Part shown: piece after piece, positions 43,435 to 51,689 of the stretch
How the letters are laid out: each line of letters opens with the position of its first letter
How positions within the stretch are numbered: position 1 is the stretch's first letter
Origin: Bacteroidales bacterium
GTDB taxonomy: Bacteria > Bacteroidota > Bacteroidia > Bacteroidales > UBA932
Length of the DNA: 64,000 nucleotides
Assembly (NCBI GenBank): GCA_017962235.1
Contig: JAGCVS010000007.1
Coordinates: forward strand, 1-64,000
Direction: 5' to 3'
The notes under the pieces: model-generated
What the model saw: only the letters and a program-made list of their open reading frames with translations
The model's database searches: none
Told to the model about the DNA's origin: nothing
Program-made: the position numbers and the translations under genes

Positions 43435-44643
43435 ATGAAACTTTCCAAATCAGCAATACTCACGGCGCTTGTGCTTTGCCTGGCATCGTGCTCGCAGCCC
43501 AAGGCCAAGTATGTGTTCCTGTTCATAGGGGACGGCATGGGGTTCGGCTGCCTCTCCGTGGCAGAGACTTATCTGGCGCAGTCGGAGGGCGAGGGTGCTA
43601 TAGGAATGGGCAAACTGGCCTTTTCTGACTTCCCCGTGATGGGGGCCGCTTCCACCTTCTCTGCAGACCACCAGCGCACCGACTCCGCCGCCAGCGGCAG
43701 TGCCCTCTCTTCCGGAGAGAAGTTCAACAACAGCGCGCTGTGCATCTCACCTGCAGGGGATACCATCCGCAGCATCGCATACAAGCTGCACGATGTTGGC
43801 TATAAGGTGGGCATTATGGCAACCGTATGTATAGACCACGCCACCCCCGGCGCTTTCTACGGACAGGTCTCCAGCCGAGGCGACTATTATGAAATAGGGA
43901 GCCGTCTGGCCGATACCGGATTCGAATTCTTTGGCGGCGGCGACTTTAACCGACCCGACCAGGCGCAGCCCACCTGCTATGAAAAGGCTGAGTCTGCCGG
44001 ATATGCAATCGCATACGGCCGCGAAGAGTTCCAGGCAAAAAAGGATGCCGACAAAGTGATCTTCTTCCAGAAGAGGGACACCACCCACAACTTGACTCAG
44101 CTTCCCACCCATCTGGAGCGCATGGAACGCAACAATCCCGATGACATAACCCTCGCGGAGCTGGTATCCTGCGCTGTGGAAAAACTGGACAACAGCAAGG
44201 GCTTCTTTATGATGGCAGAGGGCTCCATGATAGATTATGCCGCGCACAGCAACAATCTGCCAGACCTGATATTTGAGACGCTCGATTTCAGCGACGCAGT
44301 GGCGGTTGCCATGGAGTTTTACAAGAAGCATCCCAAGAATACCCTGATTGTGGTTACCGCAGACCATGAGACCGGCGGCCCCGCCTGCACCAGGCCCAAC
44401 CTGATCAAGGTAAATGAGATGCTGCATCCCGCAGCCGAGACCAATGCAGACAACTACCTCTCCGGAGAAATCAACCTGTCTGATCTTTCCAAGACCGCAG
44501 GCGTGGGCTGGACTGCTACCAGCCACACAGCAGACCGCGTGCCGGTATATGCAATAGGTGCCGGAAGCGAGAAGTTCGCAGGCGAGATTGACAATACCGA
44601 CATCCCTCGCAAAATATGCGAGGCAATGGGTGTAAACTTCTGA
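43435..44643 (+). CDS. Alkaline phosphatase, lipoprotein
   Basis: A 402-residue alkaline-phosphatase-superfamily enzyme (PhoA type). The lipobox LASC gives Cys19. Metal and nucleophile motifs are FIGDGMGFG (Asp33) and RTDSAASGSALSSGE with nucleophile Ser84; ITLAELVSCAVEKL, MAEGSMIDYAAHSN and VTADHETGG provide the other zinc ligands. It is lipid-anchored in the periplasm or at the surface and releases phosphate from esters. The ATG at 43435 is chosen since the longer GTG frame includes the terminator. Confidence 0.88.
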   Translation: MKLSKSAILTALVLCLASCSQPKAKYVFLFIGDGMGFGCLSVAETYLAQSEGEGAIGMGKLAFSDFPVMGAASTFSADHQRTDSAASGSALSSGEKFNNSALCISPAGDTIRSIAYKLHDVGYKVGIMATVCIDHATPGAFYGQVSSRGDYYEIGSRLADTGFEFFGGGDFNRPDQAQPTCYEKAESAGYAIAYGREEFQAKKDADKVIFFQKRDTTHNLTQLPTHLERMERNNPDDITLAELVSCAVEKLDNSKGFFMMAEGSMIDYAAHSNNLPDLIFETLDFSDAVAVAMEFYKKHPKNTLIVVTADHETGGPACTRPNLIKVNEMLHPAAETNADNYLSGEINLSDLSKTAGVGWTATSHTADRVPVYAIGAGSEKFAGEIDNTDIPRKICEAMGVNF

Positions 44644-44652
44644 TTTTTTTCG

Positions 44653-44660
44653 CATCTTTG
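44653..44660 (+). promoter_or_regulatory. Weak -7-like element of the small lipoprotein gene
   Basis: CATCTTTG differs from TAnnTTTG by the first base and ends four bases before the ATG at 44665. Confidence 0.35.
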
Positions 44661-44664
44661 CATT

Positions 44665-45048
44665 ATGAAAAAGATTATGATGTTTCTCGCGGTGGCTCTT
44701 CTGGCCGTATCCGCCATTTCCTGCCACAAAGAACCGGCTCCCGGCAAGCTTGTGGGCGATGTTACATATAAAGACAAGCAGATTGTGGGTGTGGATGTAA
44801 CCCTTACCGGAGATAACGGTACGTTTACCTTTACTACCATCACAGACGGCTACTTTTATTTCAACACGCTCCCTCCGGGAGACTATATCGTTTCATGCCG
44901 TTACAACGGCAAGGAGGTAGACTCTTATCTCAAGAATTATGAGAAGAGCGAGAACCCCAGCAAGGTCACAATCCTTGAAGGGGAGCTCCACAGCCGCAAC
45001 GTGCTCATTCCGGATGAAGTGGACATGGGTATAGAAGAAGACGACTAA
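44665..45048 (+). CDS. Small lipoprotein with carboxypeptidase-regulatory-like domain
   Basis: A 127-residue lipoprotein (lipobox VSAISC, Cys20). The mature part, GKLVGDVTYKDKQIVGVDVTLTGDNGTFTFTTITDGYFYFNTLPPGDYIVSCRY, is one transthyretin-like carboxypeptidase-regulatory or SpaA-like beta-sandwich. The end is acidic. Function unknown. It is followed by a strong bidirectional terminator. Confidence 0.7.
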   Translation: MKKIMMFLAVALLAVSAISCHKEPAPGKLVGDVTYKDKQIVGVDVTLTGDNGTFTFTTITDGYFYFNTLPPGDYIVSCRYNGKEVDSYLKNYEKSENPSKVTILEGELHSRNVLIPDEVDMGIEEDD

Positions 45049-45066
45049 CTTCCGAAAGCATATCAT

Positions 45067-45098
45067 AAAAAATGACCGCTGTTTGGCGGTCATTTTTT
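45067..45098. terminator. Bidirectional terminator between convergent genes
   Basis: AATGACCGC (45071-45079) pairs with GCGGTCATT (45086-45094); six A precede and six T follow, so it works for both the lipoprotein gene and the minus-strand glycosyltransferase gene. Confidence 0.9.
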
Positions 45099-45100
45099 GT

Positions 45101-46108
45101 TTACATGCGCAGCCGGTCGAATGTCAGCGACCCGAAGGAGCGGAAATAGCGCAGCACTATGCTGCCGTCGTACCGCCCCACATCGTTGCCGTCTTCGCTG
45201 AACGACGATACCTCCACATCTGCGGCAAGCCGGCGGAAATCGCGCTTGGCGCGCCACACCGCCTTGAAATAGCTCCACCGCCCGGTGAACAGATATACCA
45301 GCGAGGCGGCGGTGTCCAGCGCCCTGCGGGCAGTCATGATGCGCCTGCGGTCGCTGGTGGGGAGATTCTTCTGCAACATCAGCAGGCTGTTGCGATAGTT
45401 GAGGTAGAGTTTGCGGGGGCTGGCATTGTCCAGCGAGGCGCCGCCCAGGTGATAGACAACCGCCTGAGGCACGGCCCACACCTGATGCCCTGCCAGTTTT
45501 GCCCGCCAGCAGAAGTCAATCTCTTCCATGTGGGCAAAGAAGGTCTCGTCCAGGCCGCCCAGATAGTGGTAAAGGTCGCTGCGCACCATCATGCACGCGC
45601 CGCTGGCCCAGAAGCACTGCTGCTCTTCATCGTACTGGCCGTTGTCCTTCTCTATGCGGGAGAGGATGCGTCCGCGGCAGAACGGGTAGCCGTATCGGTC
45701 TATGTAACCGCCGGCCGCACCGGCGTATTCAAAATAGTCGCGCTGCGCCAGAGAGCGGATCTTGGGCTGGCAGATACCCACATCTGGGTTGTCTTCCATG
45801 AAGGCGGTGAGGCTCTCCAGCCAGCCGGGGGTCACCTCCACATCGCTGTTCAGCAGCACATAATAATCTGCCTCTACCTGTTTAAGGGCGCGGTTGTAGC
45901 CCCCTGCAAAGCCGTAGTTGCTGTCCAGGGCAATGGTCTCAACCTGTGGGTAGTTGGCCTCAAGCCACGCCAGCGAGTCGTCTGTGGAGCCGTTGTCGGC
46001 CACCACAACAAAACAGTTCTCTTTGGGGATATTATCAATCAAAACCGGAACGAACCGCTCCAGAAGTGAGCGGCCGTTCCAGTTAAGTATTACTATCGCA
46101 ATGTCCAT
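45101..46108 (-). CDS. Family 2 glycosyltransferase
   Basis: A 335-residue GT2 enzyme. The GT-A fold starts AIVILNWNGRSLLERFVP, with VVADNGSTDDSLAWL, LDSNYGFAGGYNRAL and YYVLLNSDVEVTPGWLE (DxD-type nucleotide-sugar and metal site), then EEIDFCWRAKLAG near residue 195. It resembles rhamnosyltransferase-type GT2 proteins. It overlaps the transporter gene by one base (TAATG). A role in cell-surface polysaccharide is likely, as rfbC is encoded further up the same strand. Confidence 0.85.
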   Translation of the reverse strand: MDIAIVILNWNGRSLLERFVPVLIDNIPKENCFVVVADNGSTDDSLAWLEANYPQVETIALDSNYGFAGGYNRALKQVEADYYVLLNSDVEVTPGWLESLTAFMEDNPDVGICQPKIRSLAQRDYFEYAGAAGGYIDRYGYPFCRGRILSRIEKDNGQYDEEQQCFWASGACMMVRSDLYHYLGGLDETFFAHMEEIDFCWRAKLAGHQVWAVPQAVVYHLGGASLDNASPRKLYLNYRNSLLMLQKNLPTSDRRRIMTARRALDTAASLVYLFTGRWSYFKAVWRAKRDFRRLAADVEVSSFSEDGNDVGRYDGSIVLRYFRSFGSLTFDRLRM

Positions 46109-47637
46109 TAACTATCGGCAGTAGCTGCCTCGAGTTTCTTCATCATCACAAACATGAAGATTGCGGAGATCACGCAGACGCCAAGGAACACTGCCCATAC
46201 CACCCAGAGGGGAAGGCCGCCCCAGAGGTGGCCGCCTACCTGTACCAGGAAGTTGCCCAGGGCGGTGGCAACAAACCACATACCCATCATCATGCCTTTG
46301 TACTTGGGCGGAGCAACCTTGGATACGAAGGAGATGCCCATGGGGCTCAGCAGAAGCTCGCCAAAGGTGAGCACAAGATATACGGTGATGAGCCAGTAGG
46401 GAGAGACGAGAGTCTCAGGCATCCCTGCCTCGCGTGCTGCAGCCTGCACTTCGGGGGTGTTCAGGCCGATGGAGGCGAACACCATAAGTCCGAATGCTAC
46501 GGCCGCTACAAGCATACCGTAGGCAATCTTGCGGGGAGCAGAGGGCTCCTTGCCCTTCTTTGCCAGGGCCCCGAAGATGGCCATGGACACGGGGGTGAGG
46601 GCCACTACATAGAACGGGTTGAAGTGCTGGAAGATGGGTGCGCTGATCTCGATGGCGCCCTCCAGGCGGTTGTACTGCCAGATGAGGAAGGCACATGCGA
46701 GCAGAACCACTATCACGCCAATCAGTTTACCGCGTCCCGTGGCCTCTTTGTCAAATATTGAGAACAGGGCGTAGACTATGGCAATAACGGCTACCAGGTT
46801 CCATACGTTGAACGGCATGGAAGCGATGCCCTCGCTGCTGCGCTGGGTGAATTCGTTGGCAAAGTAGGTGAGGGTAAGGCCGTTCTGGTGGAAACTCATC
46901 CAGAAGAAGATAACCACGGCGAACACCAGGAACAGGGCCACCATGCGTTTCTTGGTCTGCTCAGGGGTGAGGGTATCCACAACCTGCGCCTTCTCTCCCT
47001 TTGCATGGCCGCCCTCCACATGCTTGAACCAGCTGCGGAAAGCGTAATAAATGATGATGGATACTATCAGCGATACGCAAGCCACTGCAAATGAGAAGTG
47101 ATATGCGGCATTACCGTCAAAGCCCAGGCTGATGGCCCACTCGCGGATTCTGATAGCCGCTGTGGGTGCAAACAGGGCGCCGATATTGATGGCCATGTAG
47201 AACAGCGAGAAGCCGGAATCGCGTTTTGCGGCGTACTGGGGGTCGTTGTACAGATCGCCCACCATCACCTGCAGATTGCCCTTGAACAAACCGGTGCCGA
47301 ATCCTATGAGGAGCAGCGCTGCCAGCATTCCCACAAGGGCCACTGTGCCGCCTCCAAGGGGCACGGAGAGCAGCAGATAGCCCAGGAACATCACTATGAT
47401 GCCGGTGGTGACCATCTTTCCGAAACCGAACTTATCTGCCAGGATACCTCCAATCAGGGGGAAGAAGTACACCAACATCAGGAATGAGCTGTAAATAGTG
47501 CCCGCTGTACCTGCCGAGAGGCCGAAGTTGGCCCTCAGGAACAGGGCGAACACCGCTATCATGGTATAGTAGCCAAAGCGCTCGCCGGTATTGGCCAGCG
47601 CAAGGGCAAACAAACCTTTAGGTTGATTCTTGAACAT
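46108..47637 (-). CDS. POT/PTR-family oligopeptide transporter
   Basis: A 509-residue major-facilitator protein with about 12-14 helices. ANTGERFGYYTMIAVFALFL is the first-helix POT signature and PLIGGILADKFGFGKM the second. The usual ExxER proton-coupling motif appears as NTGER, with Asn in place of the first Glu, a form I associate with Bacteroidota members. It should import di- and tripeptides. The pepD gene, coding for an intracellular peptidase, lies 18 bases upstream in the same direction, so the pair forms a peptide-use unit. Confidence 0.88.
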   Translation of the reverse strand: MFKNQPKGLFALALANTGERFGYYTMIAVFALFLRANFGLSAGTAGTIYSSFLMLVYFFPLIGGILADKFGFGKMVTTGIIVMFLGYLLLSVPLGGGTVALVGMLAALLLIGFGTGLFKGNLQVMVGDLYNDPQYAAKRDSGFSLFYMAINIGALFAPTAAIRIREWAISLGFDGNAAYHFSFAVACVSLIVSIIIYYAFRSWFKHVEGGHAKGEKAQVVDTLTPEQTKKRMVALFLVFAVVIFFWMSFHQNGLTLTYFANEFTQRSSEGIASMPFNVWNLVAVIAIVYALFSIFDKEATGRGKLIGVIVVLLACAFLIWQYNRLEGAIEISAPIFQHFNPFYVVALTPVSMAIFGALAKKGKEPSAPRKIAYGMLVAAVAFGLMVFASIGLNTPEVQAAAREAGMPETLVSPYWLITVYLVLTFGELLLSPMGISFVSKVAPPKYKGMMMGMWFVATALGNFLVQVGGHLWGGLPLWVVWAVFLGVCVISAIFMFVMMKKLEAATADS

Positions 47638-47655
47638 AGTTATTTTGGTTATTTG

Positions 47656-49119
47656 TTACTTCTTGGGAACATTCTCCAGCACTTTGACAACAAAGTCCCA
47701 GAACTTGGTTATGCTGGCCACATTCACCCTCTCGTCGGGGGAGTGGGGAGAGCAGATGGTAGGGCCTATGGATACCATGTCCAGCCCCTTGTATGTGGCA
47801 CCTATGATGCCGCACTCCAGGCCGGCGTGGATAGCCATCACCTTGGGCTCATTGCCGTACATATCCTTGTATACCTTTTTCATGGTGGCCAGCATGGGAG
47901 ATTTCATGTCGGGAGCCCAGCCGGAGTAGCCGCCGGAATATTCAACCTTTGCACCGGCCAGTTCCATCACTGCGCGCATGCTCTCAGCAAGGTCGTATTT
48001 TGCGGTATCAACCGAGCTGCGCAGCAGGCAGTCGATATCTATGCTGTGGCCGTTGGAACGCACGATTGCCAGGTTTGTGGAGGTCTCCACCAGACCGGGA
48101 ACATCCGCGCTCATGCGAACCACGTTGTTGGGGCAGGCGAGCACCGCCTTTACCATTCGGAGCGCCACGCTGCCGCGCATCACGCGGGCGGCGTCACAAG
48201 GCTTCACGAACATCTCAACTGCGGGATCAATACTGCCGATTTCGCTCTTGACAGCCTCAAAGGTGTCTGCCACCAGTTTCTTGAGTGCAGATGCCTTGGC
48301 TGCGGGCACCGCTACCACTGCGGTGGCCTCGCGCGGAATGGCGTTGCGCAGGTTGCCGCCGGCAATGCTCGCCAGACGGCCGCCCAGGTCGCGCAGCACG
48401 GGGAGAAGGGTGCGGGCCATGGTCTTGTTGGCGTTGCCGCGTCCCTCGTTTATCTCCATGCCGGAGTGTCCGCCGCGCATACCCTTAACGGTGATGCAGA
48501 AAAACTTGAACCCTTCAGGGGCAGCCTCGGTGCGGTAGGGGAAGCTGAAGTGTGCGTCCAGTCCGCCGGCGCAGCCCACGTATATCTCGCCCTCCGTCTC
48601 GGAGTCGAGGTTCAGCAGTATGTCGCCTTTGAGTTTGCCCTTCTCAAGGCCAAACGCGCCGGTCATGCCGGTCTCTTCATCTATCGTGAAAAGTGCCTCC
48701 ACAGGGCCGTGTTTAAGGTCTTTCGCCTCCAGAACCGCCATTGCGGTGGCTACGCCCATGCCGTCGTCGGCGCCCAGGGTGGTGCCGCGCGCCTTGACCC
48801 ATTTCTCGCCGTCTATCTCGTATTCATAAGCATCCACGGGGTCCTTCTCCCAGTCGTGGGGGGTGGCGGCGTTGTTCTGCGGAACCATGTCCAGATGGGC
48901 CTGCAGGATTACCCCCTTGCGATTTTCCATACCGGGGGTGGCGGGTTTGCGGATAATCACGTTGCCCAGCGGGTCGCGATAGGTTTCAAGATGGTTGTCG
49001 TGACCGAATGTCTCTATGAATTCCACCGCCTTGAGCTCTTTCTTGGAGGGGCGGGGCACCTGTGTGAGTGCGTAAAAGTTTTTCCAGACCCTTTCGGGTT
49101 TCAAATTAGCTATTGTCAT
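47656..49119 (-). CDS. pepD: Cytosolic aminoacyl-histidine dipeptidase (PepD, M20)
   Basis: A 487-residue M20/M28-family metallopeptidase. ILQAHLDMVPQN and TTLGADDGMGVATAMAVLE carry the first zinc ligands, TIDEETGMTGAFGLE the catalytic Glu region, and VMAIHAGLECGIIG the last His. It matches cytosolic non-specific dipeptidase (PepD) in length and motifs. It would hydrolyse the peptides taken up by the downstream POT transporter. Confidence 0.92.
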   Translation of the reverse strand: MTIANLKPERVWKNFYALTQVPRPSKKELKAVEFIETFGHDNHLETYRDPLGNVIIRKPATPGMENRKGVILQAHLDMVPQNNAATPHDWEKDPVDAYEYEIDGEKWVKARGTTLGADDGMGVATAMAVLEAKDLKHGPVEALFTIDEETGMTGAFGLEKGKLKGDILLNLDSETEGEIYVGCAGGLDAHFSFPYRTEAAPEGFKFFCITVKGMRGGHSGMEINEGRGNANKTMARTLLPVLRDLGGRLASIAGGNLRNAIPREATAVVAVPAAKASALKKLVADTFEAVKSEIGSIDPAVEMFVKPCDAARVMRGSVALRMVKAVLACPNNVVRMSADVPGLVETSTNLAIVRSNGHSIDIDCLLRSSVDTAKYDLAESMRAVMELAGAKVEYSGGYSGWAPDMKSPMLATMKKVYKDMYGNEPKVMAIHAGLECGIIGATYKGLDMVSIGPTICSPHSPDERVNVASITKFWDFVVKVLENVPKK

Positions 49120-49130
49120 ATCGTAGAGGA

Positions 49131-50168
49131 TTATTTAACCGGATAGACCAGGGTTTCGCCAAGCTGATAGATGGGGATGCGGGTCTGCAGCAGCATCTGC
49201 GCACCGTCAAACACACGGGCGGTGGCGGTACGGGGCACCCTGTAATAGATGCATTCGCCTTTGGCGGCAGCCTCGGGAGAGTCGGATTTGGGGTCAAGCT
49301 CAAGGTCCAGCACAATCGGACGGCCGGAGAGGTCGCTTGCGGGCACCAGACCTTCCGTGTCGGAGAGGCGGAACGCCACGTATTTGTGCTCTTTGTTCTT
49401 GGCCTGCGGTACCACGTCAAAGTTCATTGTCTGTACAGACTCCACGGTTGTGCCGTAGAACAGGCTCATGTACTCGTCTTCCATGCGGAGCAGCTCCTTG
49501 ATTGCGGCATCCATCGCCTCGCCGCTGTAGGTGGCGTCGGTATCGCCTGTAACTATCGCCAGACGCATGCTGCGCAGCTTGAAGATGGTGGCGGCAGTCT
49601 CGGCAGCCTTCTTCTCCGCCGATTTCTCTACCACCTGGCTCTGCGAAACGGCCACCTTCTCGTATCCCTTGGCGGTCTTGACCGTCTTGTATAGGGTGGT
49701 GGTAGCGGTGGTGATGTTGCCCTCCACATCCTTGCCCGCAAACTGGTCGTTCCCGGCCAGGGAGGGGAAGCGCCATACCTCGGTCTTGCCGGTGTAGCTG
49801 TCAGAAGCCACCACAAGGCCCTGTGAGCAGAGCTGCAGGAATCCGCTGCCGGCGCTGCCCTTTCTGAGATTGACGGAAAGGCGCACGGAGGGGTCGGCTT
49901 CCAGATAGGGCACCATCTTTATGGATTTGAGGTAATAGTTCACCCCGTTCTCTTTCCGGGCCTCGCTGCCCATATATTTCTTTGCGTATTCTGCATACGG
50001 GCCGGCAATGAAATCTTCCCGCACGGCATCCACCTGGAAGGTGACGGAGGTCACGGGGAGCGAATACATCACCTCTCCCACCGGAGCGGCAGAGGTTGCC
50101 TGTCCATAAAGCGGAAGCGCGGCAAAAAGCACCAGCGCGGCAACAGTCAGTCTGATTATGTGTTTCAT
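49131..50168 (-). CDS. DUF4831-family secreted protein
   Basis: A 345-residue protein with a signal peptide (MKHIIRLTVAALVLFAALPLYG). The body (GEVMYSLPVTSVTFQVDAVREDFIAGPYAEYAKKYMG; AAETAATIFKLRSMRLAIVTGD) fits the DUF4831 family found in Bacteroidota. The function is unknown; export to the periplasm or surface is expected. It is 11 bases from pepD and 12 from the acyltransferase gene in a long minus-strand run. Confidence 0.75.
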   Translation of the reverse strand: MKHIIRLTVAALVLFAALPLYGQATSAAPVGEVMYSLPVTSVTFQVDAVREDFIAGPYAEYAKKYMGSEARKENGVNYYLKSIKMVPYLEADPSVRLSVNLRKGSAGSGFLQLCSQGLVVASDSYTGKTEVWRFPSLAGNDQFAGKDVEGNITTATTTLYKTVKTAKGYEKVAVSQSQVVEKSAEKKAAETAATIFKLRSMRLAIVTGDTDATYSGEAMDAAIKELLRMEDEYMSLFYGTTVESVQTMNFDVVPQAKNKEHKYVAFRLSDTEGLVPASDLSGRPIVLDLELDPKSDSPEAAAKGECIYYRVPRTATARVFDGAQMLLQTRIPIYQLGETLVYPVK

Positions 50169-50180
50169 ATCGTGTATAAA

Positions 50181-51107
50181 TTATTTTCCGTTTTTACTGC
50201 AATTGTAAGGCCACAGGTTCTTCCAGCGGCGGTGGCTCCAGAGCCAGTTGTAAGTGCGCGAGAGGATATCCTTCTCGAGCAGCGCCGCGTAAGCATCGGT
50301 AACCTCGCCCTCAGCAGTGAGTGCAGCGTCACTACAAATTTGCGAAATTTTCATGACATATCCGCCTCTTTTGACCCTGTCCAGATAAACATAGAGCACA
50401 GCAAGGTGCAATTTGCGGGCAATGGCCTCCGCGCCGCTGTGCCATTCGGTCTCAAGACCCAGGAATGTGTCGGTGCGGGGGGAGCCCTCGTAAGGGTACT
50501 GGTCGGCGATAAAGAAGTACATCCGCTTGCTGCTGCGATTCTGCAGCATGTAGCGCAGGATCCTGTGAGAAGGTATCAGGTTCTCCTGCCCGCGGAGCCG
50601 TTTGCGGCGCAAAACCCTGAAAAGCTGCTCCGACAGCGGGCTGTGCAGGGTCTGGTAGGTCACCGTCATATCTTCCGGGCCAAAGTCGTGGCGCTGCATA
50701 TACGCCGTAAGATCGCTGGCAATCTCCCAGTTGCCGGTGTGGGAGAGAAGGGTAACTACAGAGGGGGAATTGTTCCACGCGTCGTTCAGCAGATGCTCCG
50801 ACTCCGGGTCCACGGTGTAGAAGCCTTTGCGGCGGATATGCTCCCCGCTGCGGGTCATCGCCCACACAATCTCCACAACCACATCGCCCAGATACTGGTA
50901 ATAGTCGCGCCTGATACTGTCGCGCTCTTCCTGAGTCTTTCCCGGGAATGCGCCCGCCAGGTTGGTGTCAATCACGCCGCGGCGGTATTTGAATACATCG
51001 CGCAGCAGCCAGGTGATGATGTCCGCAAACAGGTAGTGCACGCGCAGCGGCAGCAGCGAGAACAAATACAGCGGAGCGGTTATCAGGCAGGCCAGGACGC
51101 GGTACAT
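50181..51107 (-). CDS. LpxL/HtrB-like lipid A acyltransferase
   Basis: A 308-residue lysophospholipid acyltransferase. A membrane helix lies at the N-terminus (LACLITAPLYLFSLLPL). LLSHTGNWEIAS supplies the His-x4-Glu catalytic motif of the LpxL/HtrB family, and FFIADQYPYEGSP is the second conserved block. It acylates the lipid A precursor at the inner membrane. The gene stops 12 bases before the DUF4831 gene and starts six bases after rfbC. Confidence 0.85.
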   Translation of the reverse strand: MYRVLACLITAPLYLFSLLPLRVHYLFADIITWLLRDVFKYRRGVIDTNLAGAFPGKTQEERDSIRRDYYQYLGDVVVEIVWAMTRSGEHIRRKGFYTVDPESEHLLNDAWNNSPSVVTLLSHTGNWEIASDLTAYMQRHDFGPEDMTVTYQTLHSPLSEQLFRVLRRKRLRGQENLIPSHRILRYMLQNRSSKRMYFFIADQYPYEGSPRTDTFLGLETEWHSGAEAIARKLHLAVLYVYLDRVKRGGYVMKISQICSDAALTAEGEVTDAYAALLEKDILSRTYNWLWSHRRWKNLWPYNCSKNGK

Positions 51108-51113
51108 ATCGGT

Positions 51114-51659
51114 CTAACGCCCTTCAGGTTTGAAAAACGGAGCGGAGGCGTCCTTGGGGGAGAGGATTATCTCGTCTTCATCCAACATCCATTCCACGCC
51201 AAAGGCGGGGTCGTTCCAGCGGTAGCCCGCTTCAGAGGCGGGATTGTAATATCTGTCGCACTTATACTGGAAGATGGTGTCGTTTTCAAGCACGGCGTAT
51301 CCGTGGGCAAAGCCGTGCGGGATATACAGCATGCGGTGCGAGGCGCCGTCCAGCACAACGGAGATATACTTGCCGAAAGTGGGCGAACCTTCGCGCAGGT
51401 CCACCGCAACATCCTGCACACGCCCCTTTACCACGCGCACCAGCTTGGCCTGGGCGTATTCCCCTTTCTGGAAATGGAGCCCCCTTATTACGCCCCGGCG
51501 GGCAGAGAGAGACTCGTTATCCTGAATAAAGCAGATGTCGGCCACATTCTCGCGGAACTCCGAGTCGCGGAACGCCTCAAAGAAATAACCCCGTTCATCT
51601 CCGAACACCCGCGGCTCTATAATCACCGGCCCCTCGATGTCTGTTTTGATGTAGTTCAT
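51114..51659 (-). CDS. rfbC: dTDP-4-dehydrorhamnose 3,5-epimerase
   Basis: A 181-residue cupin epimerase. GVIRGLHFQKGEYAQAKLVRVVKGRVQDVAVDLR holds the catalytic base His62 and the family signature; SHRMLYIPHGFAHGYAVL and YKCDRYYNPASEAGYRWNDP follow with the conserved Tyr. It makes dTDP-L-lyxo-4-hexulose for L-rhamnose synthesis. The other rml genes are not in the window. It is transcribed from a divergent promoter shared with the FGGY kinase gene. Confidence 0.93.
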   Translation of the reverse strand: MNYIKTDIEGPVIIEPRVFGDERGYFFEAFRDSEFRENVADICFIQDNESLSARRGVIRGLHFQKGEYAQAKLVRVVKGRVQDVAVDLREGSPTFGKYISVVLDGASHRMLYIPHGFAHGYAVLENDTIFQYKCDRYYNPASEAGYRWNDPAFGVEWMLDEDEIILSPKDASAPFFKPEGR

Positions 51660-51663
51660 AGGT

Positions 51664-51686
51664 TACAAATTTACACTAAATTTGTA
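51664..51686. promoter_or_regulatory. Palindromic divergent promoter (rfbC / FGGY kinase)
   Basis: TACAAATTTA (51664-51673), CAC, TAAATTTGTA (51677-51686) is a perfect ten-base inverted repeat. It contains TAAATTTG on each strand (minus 51666-51673, plus 51677-51684), so the -7 boxes of the two genes stand back to back three bases apart. Each ends five or six bases from its start codon. Clear -33 elements are lacking. Confidence 0.65.
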
Positions 51687-51689
51687 GAT

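Noticed and set aside
45083-46069. A 328-codon plus-strand open frame opposite the glycosyltransferase gene
   Set aside because: Begins inside the terminator at 45067-45098 and mirrors a convincing GT2 gene.
47623-49146. A 507-codon plus-strand open frame opposite pepD
   Set aside because: It mirrors the PepD gene codon for codon, has low-complexity His/Gly-rich content and no family motifs; a shadow of GC-rich coding DNA.
50160-51689. A 510-codon N-terminal extension of the FGGY kinase frame
   Set aside because: It runs antisense to the acyltransferase and rfbC genes; FGGY homology begins at the ATG at 51690 behind a promoter.
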